Source of the DNA: Larus michahellis
Lineage: Eukaryota > Chordata > Aves > Charadriiformes > Laridae
Assembly: GCF_964199755.1 (NCBI RefSeq)
Contig: NC_133900.1
Span: 74,632,727 to 74,696,726, forward strand
Length of the DNA stretch: 64,000 bases
Direction of reading: 5' to 3'
Part shown: piece after piece, positions 24,921-36,900 of the stretch
Numbering within the stretch: the stretch's first letter is position 1
Layout of the letters: the number at the start of each line of letters is the position of its first letter
Position numbers and translations under genes: made by a program
The notes under the pieces: model-generated
The model's input: the letters and a program-made list of their open reading frames with translations, nothing else
Database searches by the model: none
What the model was told of the DNA's origin: nothing

Positions 24921-27900
24921 GCCGCCTGCTTGGGGTTCAGAGAGCCGGTGTGGAACACTGACCCACACATCCACCTGGTGGATCACCTTTTTAACACCCA
25001 GTGCCTGCAGCGCGCACAGCTGCAGCTGTTTTTGGTTTTGCCAGTGTCAAGGTTCGCTGGGAGCAAGGCCTGGGGGTTAAAAGTGCTGTTTGAGCTGTGT
25101 TATGGTTTGAGAAACCCACAACGATTTATTGTCGTTTATTATTCTATCACTCGGTGACCCCTCCCCACCCAGGAAGGGGAATTTGGGAAAATAAAGAAAC
25201 ACAAGGCTTAAAATATAAATAGATTTAATAGTATAAGACTAAATAATTAGCACTGATACTAAAGAACCAGTATTGATCCCAATACCAATATAAAATATCC
25301 AAGGATTATACTCGGCCCATTCCATCAGCAGGAAGCCCTGCACTCCCAGCAGGGGACAGCAAATGTGGGACTCTGGGAGCGCTGTGGCTTCGGGAGGAAG
25401 GGAAGGGCTCAGGGCTCCAGCACCGGGGCAAGGAGTTCTCTGGACCGCTGCCATCGAGGGAGAGAGACAGAACTATGCAGCAAACTTTCTAATTGATATT
25501 GAATGTGATGATCGTGGTATGAAGTAGTCCTGTTGGCCAGCCTGGGTCAAGTGTCCGGGTCTTGCTCCTCCTCATCCCCTCACCTGGCTAGCTCAAAAAC
25601 ACTGAGACCTTGAAACCTGCATACCATGTCTAGCTATAAAGTAAATATTTTCACAAATTCAGACAGTAGAGTCTTCTAAGAGTGCAGTCTTCCCCAGCAT
25701 TAGAAAAGAAATTAGTCCTGTGTCACTCAAACCAGGACATGCTGTAATGACTGAGTCTGGATCAGGAAAGAGTTTTGTGGTAAAAGACCAGCAGATGGAA
25801 GGACCGTGTGTGAGGGTGGGCTCAGGAGGAGTCGCCTGGGAACAGTCTGGAGAACACAAAAGTATGTTGAAAGTGAGAACAGGGTTATCCAGCTTCCCAG
25901 CTCTTCTGGGTGGGAAACCTGTTACAGCTAAGAGGCTGCTGCAAGACGGCGCAGCTGCAGAAGGGCTTCAGAAGGAGGGAAGCAGGCGTGAGGAAGGGGT
26001 TTCGAGTATGGGTGAGGAGAAGGCTGCAGATGGATGTAATGGGATGCATGGAGGAGTAAGAGGTAACAGGAGACTGAGGAGGTAAAACAGCAGAAGCAGT
26101 AGAGAAGGCGTAAAATTAGGGAAAGATGAGATGAAGGGACCTGAGATTTGACAATTGTGAATTTTCTCGGTGGAAAATCTTGACGGAGTTCTCACTCCTG
26201 TGTCCCCAGGTTTCATTAGGTTCAGACTACTGATAGTTGGTTTAGTCATGAGCATGTAGCCATCTATCTTGTGCAATGGTTGGTGAGAAAAGGTGCTGAG
26301 CAGTGATGCAGCCTTTTCAAGGGAAATCAGTTCTTTTTTTACTTCGTGGAATGTAGGAGTTACAGCATATTAATAGCCAGTGTAACTCTCTGCAGGATTC
26401 ATGGCAAAGGATGGTTGTAAGGAGGAGTTTGAGTGTAGCTGGTAAAGCTACCACACAGTGCGGAACAGCAGAGGAGGAAGAACAGAGACATGCATTTTAA
26501 AATCTTGCAAATGGATGGTGGAGGTAGACCTCAGGAGGGCTGAGCAATAGTGGGAGCTGAAATCTTCATCATAAGTGAGGTGATGGTAGTCTCTGAGGTC
26601 TTGGGAAGTGAAGACGAGCTGTTTCAGGCTGCCGTTACAGAAAAGGAGGAGGTGGCAGATGGAAGCACCATGGGTGTTAAGTCTGTGTAATGAGGTGGAA
26701 AAATGCACTCTGCAGTGGTGGTCTGGTGGAGGTTATCAGGGTGAGACTGTGCTCCTTGAGGCCAGAGGAAAGCATGTTGCAGCAATCAAAATGCAAGCTG
26801 ACAGGGGCACAGGTGGGACAACAGTTTTAGCTGTTTTGGAAGCTTGTAAAAACCATATGGAGCCATAAAAGCCTGAAGACTAGAGGGTGATCTACGTTGA
26901 AGATGATATGCAGGTTATGGGTAAAGATTAAGGAAGCAGGTACAAAGTGTCTGTTCTCCTGGCAGGTACAGTAGCATCCTGTACAGATTAATGCCATCAG
27001 CTCCTTTTCACAATTGCATTTTCTGAAAGTGCTGTAGTTTTTCTGTTCTGCTGTTTGCTAGGCATAATGCTGGATTTTGCCCATTCTTCAGTAGTATTGT
27101 TTCAGTTGGTAACTCTTAAAAATCAGATGAAGTTGGATGGAGACCTCATGTGGCTGTTAACAAAGCAAGATAATAGCCTTATATGTATTATTTCAGCTAA
27201 TATGAAAAATCAGGTTTTGGACTAATAAATTTTTTTCATCCAACAATCTCCTATCTTATTATTTTAAAAATTCTGTGTTGAAAGATTTTAATACAGGTCC
27301 ATGTTTATTGTGATTCTTCTTTTAGAGATACTTGTGGTTGCATCTTCTTTATGAACGGAGAAAGGAGTAATTTTTCTCAAGCAGTGAATTAACTGGGTGA
27401 TAGAAGTCCTGATGTCTTGTTCATTTGCCTATTAGCAATGTGAACCTTTAAAGATGAGTATTAGACTCATAGAATAGCTTGTGTTGGAAGGGACCTTTAA
27501 AGGTCATCTAGTCCAACCTTCCCTGCAATGAGAAGGGACATCCTCAACTAGATCAGATTGCTCAGAGCCCCGTCCAACCTGACCTGGAATGTTTCCAGAG
27601 ATGCAGCTTCTACCACCTCTCTGGGCAACCTGTGCCAGTGTTTCACCACCCTCGTTGTGAAAAATTTATTCCTTATATCTAGTCTGAATCTAAGTTTTTT
27701 TTAGTTTAAAGCCCTTACCCCTTGTCCTATCACAACAGGCCCTGCTAAAAAGTCTGCCCCCATCTTTCCTGTAGGACCCTTTTAGGTACTGAAAGGCTGC
27801 TATAAGGTCTCCCCGGAGCCTTCTCTTCTCCAGGCTGCACAACCCCAACTCTCTCAGCCTGTCTTCATAGCAGAGGTGCTCCAGCCCTCTGATCATTTGT

Positions 27901-30900
27901 GGATGCAGAAATAAAAGGTTGTGAAGATGTAATTATGGGGAAAAAAGAAGTCACGATCATAACAGGAATCATTTTAAGTAAGAAAACCCAGGCAGATGTA
28001 TTAATATACATTAATTTACAGATTAATTCCTGTGATCAGAATCTAAACCGATGCTGTGAAATAATAGAATTGAACTCTGGGATTCAAGGGCAGCTCTTCA
28101 CAATCCTCAATGAAACAGCTCAAGAAGGTAAATCAGTGCCTTGTCTTATTATTAACACATTTCACGTGTCATTTTTTCAAGCTCTGTCTGTTTCTGTACA
28201 TGCTCTCACAATTTCTTTATGTATGTATTTTCTTAGGCGGGCATTATGCAGGCGTGGAAACAATAAAAACTCGTCTCCTGCCATGGCTAGGGACTTGTTT
28301 TTCCTGTGCTACTTCAGGAAGGCTCTTTGAAACCAACCTCTCTCTCACTCAGGTATGTAGGAAATTTATTTTAAAGGAATAGAATTGTGTGATTTTATAC
28401 ATGCAGGAGAGCTTTGGTGACTTTCTGTTAATAATAGCCTTAGTTATGTCCTTAGTTGCTCATGGAGACAACTATGCTTTTTCTTTGTGTCATCTTACAT
28501 TTCCTTCAAAAGGGAAGTCAAAGAGGTCAGTAAAGTTGCTTTTGGCCTTTTAGGGCTTATGCTGTTTCACAACAATGAATGACAATATGGAAGAATTTGC
28601 TTTGTAAGAGAAGCTATATTCTTGTACTGCTTTCCTATTTTAGGTGAAGAATTATGCTACATTTACATTTGCAAAGACATCATAGAAGTATTTATGCCAT
28701 ACTGCTATTAGTAAAAACCTAACACTATGTGAAAATACATGAGTGAGCTGAAGGTGTGTATAAAACTCCATGCGTTTATCTGTGAGCTCCTTTTATTTTT
28801 TTGAAGAAAAAAACCTTAGTTTAGTATCTGAGCATTATAATATCTCTAGAAAGGGGTTGGGTGGCTGGAAAAGTGCTCATGTCCATCATGATACCACCAC
28901 GTGCCTGACTTGATGTTTGGAGTTAGTATGTATTTGGTATTCACTGAAGGGGGAGTAGTACTGACAGTTTGGCAGGAAAGACAGATCTGCTGTGGTTTTA
29001 TGCTTTGAAAGAAAACAAAGAGTGTCAGTTGATGCAGACAAGGGGAAAATGTTGAAGATCTTGGGATTTGGCAGTGATGTCTCTGTTTTCTGACTTCTCA
29101 TTTTTACACCTGTCAAAATCTTTCACAATTGAAATAAGGACAAATGAAAAATGATTAGGGTTCTGCCACCCCACCCCCCCACGCCCCCACCCCCCCCGAA
29201 ATGTAAAATAATGATGTTATTAAGTGAAGGTACACCAGTTATGGATTTGTCATTGCACATGACATTCAAAATTTAAAGAAAAGCCTGCTGCACGGTTACT
29301 TATTTCATTCTGGTAGTATCAGGCAAATCTATATGTCGTTAAAGACAGAGCTGCACACGTAGTAGTGTGCTTTCTGGAATGACAATAGCTCTTCCCCTGT
29401 TCTAATAACTTTTTTCTGTTATTTTGTGAACGTGAATTCCCAAAACCTTTACTTGAGTTAATGACATAGTCAGTCAGAAGATGACTGACTGGAAAAAAAA
29501 CAACCCAGGTAACACATCTGCAAGAACACTTGGTTCAGATATGTGTATACAGGTAGTAAATTTGCCTATGCAGACCTTCCATATTCTCTATCCTGAGCTG
29601 TAAATGAAGTGAATATTTTTTCCAATATAATTGAGTCTTCATTTTGTGTGCCTGGAAGGTATTGCTTATGTGTCTAGAAGGTATGCAGTGGATTTTGTTT
29701 TCAATTACTTTAGAAATGTTCTTTACTGAATGTTTAGAAACACATCTGCTAATAATGCTAACTACATTGCTGAAGGATTCTGTAAGGTGGAACGTTCAAG
29801 CAGGGTGATTTTGTGTTTCGTTGTAGGATTCAATTGAGAGAGAGAGGCAGCTGAGAGACCTGGCCAGCAGTCAGACTCTTCAACTGCAAGAGCTGCAGGA
29901 AGAACTGACTTCAACTCGTCTACAGCTCAGCCATGTGCAGCAAGAGTAGGGGCATTAACTGGGATTCTTTTTGTTTGGTTGGTTTTTGTTTTTCAACAAC
30001 AAGCCATGTTTTTGACATCTAAATACTGATGGAGATTTGTAAAATGTTTCATTTCTGGCTTAAAATCAGAGCTTCAAAATACATCTACGCTCTGGATTGT
30101 CCATGTGTGTCCAAAGTGGGGTACAAATGATACAGTCATAGCTGCATTCATAGATTGACTTGATAGGGTTTACTTCTGGCAGAGGATTTGGAAAACATGC
30201 CAGTACTCTAGAAAAAAGGGTTTTGTATAGTGCATGACCATCCCAGTGGAACTATAGTTGGTGAACTGTTGCACGCTGAGCAAACCTTGATAAATATCAG
30301 TCGAGTAGCTATAGTGCAACATTTATTGAAGGACCTACAACGCATCACAATTACGGTATGTGAACATCTAAGATCAAAACCCACTGTGGTGTAATGGAGG
30401 AAGAAAGAAAGACAGATTTTCGACAAAGTTACTAGGACTGAGTGGTTTTTGTCCACTTGCATAAAACACGCTTTGTGGAGCCCTGTAGTCTCAAAATGAT
30501 CTGATTGCTTCAGAAACAAATTTGTGCAGTCAGTGCCACTTCCAGGGCTGTTTCACAAGTAGCTCCAAGTGAGACACTTTCTCATGCATCTTATTAGCAT
30601 GAGATCAATGAATGTTCCCAGTCCCTATGTCAGTACAATAAGTGATATAATTTAATGCTCTTACTAAGTGATTCCAAGAATTGGAGCTACACGTTGTATT
30701 AGCTAGATTAGAGGAAAGAGGTTCAACAGAGTATTTCATCCTGTATCCTAATCTTCAGCTTTCATAGAATTGTAGAATCACAGGATGTTTTTGGTTGGAA
30801 GAGACCGTCAAAGATCATCTAGTCAAACCCCTCTGCTGTTGGCAGGGACATCTTCCACTAGACCAGGTTGCTTAAAGCCCCATCCAACCTGACCTTGAAC

Positions 30901-33900
30901 ACTTGCAGGGATGGGGCACCCACAACTTCTCTGGGGAACCTGTTCCAATGTCTGGCCACCCTCATCGTAAAGAATTTCTTCCTTATATCCAGTCTAAATC
31001 TTCTGTCTTTTAGCTGCAGTAAGGTCTCCCTGAAGCCTTCCTTCCCCAAGCTGAACAATCCAAACTCTCTCAGCCTTTCTTCATAGGAGAGATGTTCCAA
31101 CCCTCTGATCACTTTTATGGCCCTCCTCTGGACCTGCTCCAGCAGGTCCATGTCTGTCTTGTAGTGGGGACCCCAGAGTTGGATGCAGTACTCCAGGTGG
31201 AGTCTCACAAAAGGGGAGTAGAGGCGGAGAATTGCCTCCCTTGACCTGCTGGCCATACTTCTTTTTATGCAGTCCAGGATACGGTTGGCTTTCTGGGCTG
31301 AGAACGAACATTGCCAGCTCATTTCTAGTTTTTTATCTACAAGTAATTCCCAGCAGTGCTGCTCTTAATCAGATTTTTCCCTCAGTATGTACTGATTCTG
31401 GTGATTACCCTGACCCAGGTGCATCACCTTGCACTTGGCCTTGTTGAACTTCATGAGATTCACATGTGCGCACTCTCAAGCCTGTCCAGGTCCCTCTGGA
31501 TGGCATCCTGTTCCTCAAGAGTATCAACTGCACCACACAGCTTGGTGTCATTGGCAAACTTGCTGAGGGTGCATTCAATCCCACTGCCAATGTCATTAAT
31601 AAAGATATTGAATAGTACCAGTCCTAACACAGACCCCTGAGGAACACCGCTTGTCACTGATCCCCATTTGGATGTTGAGCTGTTGACTGCAACTCTTTGG
31701 GTATGGCCATTCAGCCAATCCGTATCCATCAATTATCCCATCCATCAAATCCATATCTCTCCAATTTAGAGAGAAGGATGTTGTGTGGGACCGTGTCAAA
31801 GGCCTTACAGAACACAAGGGAGATGACATCAGTTGCTCTCTTACTCACCAAGTCACGTTAGTATCTATTAAGTGTCATCTTGGATGAATGCAAGCATTCT
31901 GATTTTTTCACTATCAAAAAAAAAAAAAATCTCTCCATCAACTGTGAGTGAGTTAAAGATCAGTGCATCCCCCCTGAAAAGAAGGTAAGAGGACAAAAAA
32001 AATCTTGTGATCTTGCAGTATACATTAAATACCAAAAGTGACGAGGTGGGATAGAGAAGGACCCCACAATGTTTGGAAGAATAGAGAGGTTTTTTGTTTT
32101 CGTCATTTCAACTGGTTTGCCAGAATTAGGTAATCTTGCAAAATAATTCCAGCCTGGAAGGTTTAATAAGCAAAAGAGTTTCTGTTGATACTTCTAATAA
32201 TAGAGAAGAGCTGTGGGAGATTGGTGGCTCTTACTAATGTATATACCTGAAGGGAGGGTGTAAAGAAGACAGACCCAGACTATTTAATCCGGTGCCCAGT
32301 GACAGGACCAGAGGCAATGGACACAAACTGAAACACAGGAGGTTTCCTCTGAGCACCAGGAAACGCCTTTTCACTGTAAGCATGACTGAGCACTGTCACA
32401 GATTGCCCAGGGAAGTCGTGAAGTCTCCATCCTTGGGGATATTCAAAAGCCATCTGGATGCGGTCCTGGGCAACCCAGCTCTAGGTGGGTCTGCTTGAGC
32501 AGTGGGGTTGGACCAGATGACCTCCAAAGGTCCCTTCCAACCTCAACCTTTCTGTGGTTAAGGTATATATAAAGGTTGGTTTAGGGGTGAGGCATTTCAT
32601 CCTTTGCTGCTGTGTGGATAATTTCTTTCTAGAAATTATTTGATGAGCTGGAGAAAAGCGTTGGATGGTCAAGATGAGAGGTACAAGGAAAGTTATTCAC
32701 TAATACAGATTGGAGTGAGTCTGTGGCAGTTTGCAGTACAGGAAAAAGTCATTTTGGGCTAGCTCCTGTGAGAAGTGGGAAATCAATGGTAAAGCTTTTG
32801 TGGGTTGCATTTCTCTGTGCAGTCAGGTCAGAGAGGTTTTGGCTCTGGTTTGCAAAGGCAGAAGTCCAGAAGGTGGAGGGTTGGGAAGAGATAATTCAAG
32901 CAGAGATGAAGTCATGCATGAAAGTTTCAGAACTGATCCTTTCAAGGTGATGCAGTATGGAGTCATGATTGTGTAGTTATTGGCAGGCAGGGGACCGGTT
33001 CAGGAGAAAGAGAGTTTGTGTCCCAAGGTACCCCATCTATGGACAGTGAAGTCATTCTGAACACTGTAAATTGTTGAAATCGATGGAGAAACTGGAAGTG
33101 AGTCTTAATGAAAAATAATGGGTCGTAGCAAAATAATTTTGTTATTGCATAGTCAGATATGACTTTTTATAAGCTATTTGTGTGCTGATAGTCTGCACAA
33201 ATCCCACTGTGATTGTTTTCATATGTTAAATTGGTATGGACTCGGTCTGCTTAAACAGTCAGTTTGTCAAATTCTCTGGTAGAATCTCTGCCTCTACCTT
33301 GAAGGTTACTAATTTTTCTTGCAGTCTGGCAAAAACCCAGTTGGCTCTTGAAGACACAAAGACCAAATCAGCCACTACTCTTGGCAGCAGAAGACAAAAT
33401 TGTTCAGCTAAAAGCAGCGTAAGAAAAATTGAATCTTGGGGTAATTATGGCAGAAAGGCAGCATGCAGAGACACAGTCTGTCATTTACTTGAATGGGTTC
33501 TGATTATTCTACACTGCCCTATGCTATAGCAAAAAATAGGTCTAGCTCCTTAACATCCTGTAGCTTTGTTTTCTTGGTGTTATAGAGAGAGAATTAGCAT
33601 AAGTAGATCCACATGAGAAGAACCCTTATGGCTGAACTTCTATTATTTTTCTTCAGGACAGAGGAGGGATTACTTTGAAACTAACAGCTTAATAGCATTT
33701 GAATCTTGTAAATTAGGTTAAATAGGAGAGAACCATATTCAGAATATAGCTGGAAATCATTCTTTGCAATTTGCTGTGATGCTCTCAAAAGCAGCATGTG
33801 TGTTAAATAAAAGACACTTCAGTCTGTCTACCTTAAGATAAAGTTCTTTATGTGGCTTTTTCTTTTAGACCATTTTTGCCAAATCCTTTTGTCTGTCTAC

Positions 33901-36900
33901 ACAGAAGTAATGGCTATTGGTAAAGTCGATGTCTCTGCTTTAAAAATATTTTTTGAGTTTCTAAGTGTGCTGGTCACGTCTGGAAAGTTAATCTGGATCA
34001 GTAAGGGTGCAGCTGGGACCTACCTTTCCATTTCAATACAGGCGCCCTTAAGGAAGTATAGTCATACTTGTTAAATAAATGCTTGCAGCCTTTCAATTAA
34101 ATAACATTGCTGCTCTTAAAAATGGAGGAAACTTGACTTTGCTGCTTACGCTGTAGGAAAGGATATAACTGTCCATGAGTTTATCTTTCCTTTTAGGGCA
34201 ACTGAGAGGATGAGCTATTCCTGATAAAGATAAGGAAACAAAAAACCTCAGGCCATTAGAATTTCTACTTCCAATATCAAGTTGAATATCACTTGTTCAT
34301 CCCTGGATGTTTATCATTGCTTCTAGAATAATGCCAGTTTTCAGATTTCACCCATGGACTTTCCTAGCAAGTGTTGATCACTTTGGATTTTGATTTTTTG
34401 AATGGCTACCTGAGGTATAAACTCATATTCCCATAAAATAAACTGGTTTGATTTACTGGGTGAAAAGTAGCTCATATAACTCCTTGATTCTTAGATATAA
34501 CCTGACTGCTGTCTTCCCGATTATGACTATTAGTAGGATATAAAGCATCTCACAATTCTTGTGTGTAGGTCTTAACGCAGACTGGACAGAAATTCATGTT
34601 GCCATTTGTACTACTGACAGAAGAACAAAACATCCCTGTCTTCCCATGAATTCAGGAATTCTGTAATCTCCACGTACTTAGGTTCATGTTTGCTCTCAGT
34701 TTAGTTAGTGCTCTACACTTGCATCTTCTGCCTGGGCGTTTGACTTTTGATTGAAGCAAAGGTGCTATTTTTCATGCTCTGTCAATCATCTTTTCAAAAT
34801 TGGAACCCTTTTAGTTGGGTGAAATCAGATTTGCCTAGTCTTTACCTGCCTGTCAAAACCAGAATCTTTCTAAAAGTAGAGAAAGCGAGGTCAGGAGTGA
34901 TCTGTGACACTTAGGACAGGATTTTTTTTTTTTTATACAAGGAACAGTTTGCTGAGAGTGTCCTTTGCATCTTTGTCTGTAGGCTTGTTTTTTGAGACTT
35001 TTGGAATAGCTGATGATCTCATTCCTCTTGTCTATAGTCTGTCTGACTCGCATACTTAAATCAAAGCATGATTTGTAAGACATTTTGGTCTCCTGGGTTG
35101 TTAGAGCAAATGTGGTCTAGACTCAATTAAATTAAATTCTGTAGCCAGTATAAGTTTTTGGTATATCAAGATATTAATTATAACAGGATTTAGCTATTTG
35201 CTGCAGAACTATGAAGGAAAATACAAATTTTTAAAGTGAATAACAATCAACATTTAAAAAGTAATTGGAAGTTCTTCAGGGGAAGACAAAAATAAAGTGT
35301 ACTGAAAACTGTTGTTATATGCAGACTGAACAAAATCCTATTAGTGCTACTATAAATAGAAACTTACTACTAGTATGCTTAGATTCGTGCCAAGGTCTAA
35401 TCAAGCTTAACAAAGCCAGACGACTCACTTTGAAGTAAATGAGGTCAAGAGGACTTTTCTTTCTTGATCTGCTGTATGGAGGACCTGTTACGTAGATCGG
35501 CAGGAAGAAACTTTGACACATGTGGTTGTAATTAGTAACAGCCAATATGGTAGCTTGAATTGGTTACCTGAAGACCTTGTAGTGTCGCTGTTGCAGTGGG
35601 CTCTTAAAAATAGATTAAACAGGCATCTGGCCAAAATTAGATAGGTGGAGTTATTCTTTCCTTGAATTTCAGGGCAATCTGACTGAATGAGTCGGGCTCA
35701 GCCCAAGGACTGGGGAACTGTGAGGGACTTTATCGATACTGAATCATTTGAAACCGGAGGGTAGCAGTGGGCTGCTTTATCCAAACAGCATTAAGCAGAT
35801 ACTTGACACAAATTCTCAAGGCTATTGTATTTTCTCCTGTGAAAATGGCTGAAGATACCTATTGTATTTTTAAATGGTTAGATGGGGTGGTTTAAAACAC
35901 TAGTTATAGCCTTTAAAAAAAATGGGTTATAAAAACCCACTGTTCTGATTTTTCTAAGAACTATGTTTTGCCCTAATTTGTTTCCATTATTGTTTTGCTA
36001 ACATCTACATCTCTTTAACCTTAACAGAAAGATGATAATACTTTCTTCATTTCATATTAATATTTAGCAGTAGAGTGAATGAACAATAAAACAAGGGAAA
36101 CTGATTTAATTAGCGTGGAAAGGATTAGTGTTAAGTTTTTCCTTTTGGTGTTTAGTTCTTCTTGCAAAGAGAGAAACATTGATTTTCAGTGGTGGCTTTT
36201 CTTATGTTTGTGACTTACCATATGACTTGTGATGAACAATGAAAGATGCAGGTATTTCTGATGGTTTTAGTCTGTCATGTGCTCTTCTGGGTTTTTTTGG
36301 TTATTTTCCCCCTCTCCTGATAAAGGCAGACCTATAATTAAGCATCTGTTTGTATTTGTAATCATTATCTGTTGTCATGATGAAAAGATATGGAAGCTTT
36401 GTGGATTTCACAGCAGTGAGATAAATACCATCAAAAATTGCTTTAAAACTCTGAAAAATCCCCATGTGAATAGGCGTAAATAACAAAGATAAAATAATAC
36501 AGAAGTGAAATGATTACTTTTTACTTATCCTTTCTGTAGAATGGTTATTAACACTGTGTAGTCTGTCTGCATTGTCTATTATGGCAATTTAAGGAAAGCC
36601 TGTATATTATATAGGGCTTTTTTCACCTTTTTTTTTTTTGGTACATAATGATTTTCCCCCATCTCTATCTCTAGAGCTTGTCTTCCCAAGTCTACTTTCC
36701 TTTCCCAGTTGTTCTTTATATTAGAATTTTTTAGCCCTCTAGGACTCTGCTAGAAGCCCTGCTGGAGCAGCTGACTAAGGACGTCCACAGGATTGTAGTA
36801 GTATCCGCAGCTTTTCCTACCCAGGTTAGAAGGACGGTCTTTCCTCCTAGCAGATGTGCTGGCCCTACTACCTGTGGTCCTCTCAGTCAGCCTGCTCCTT

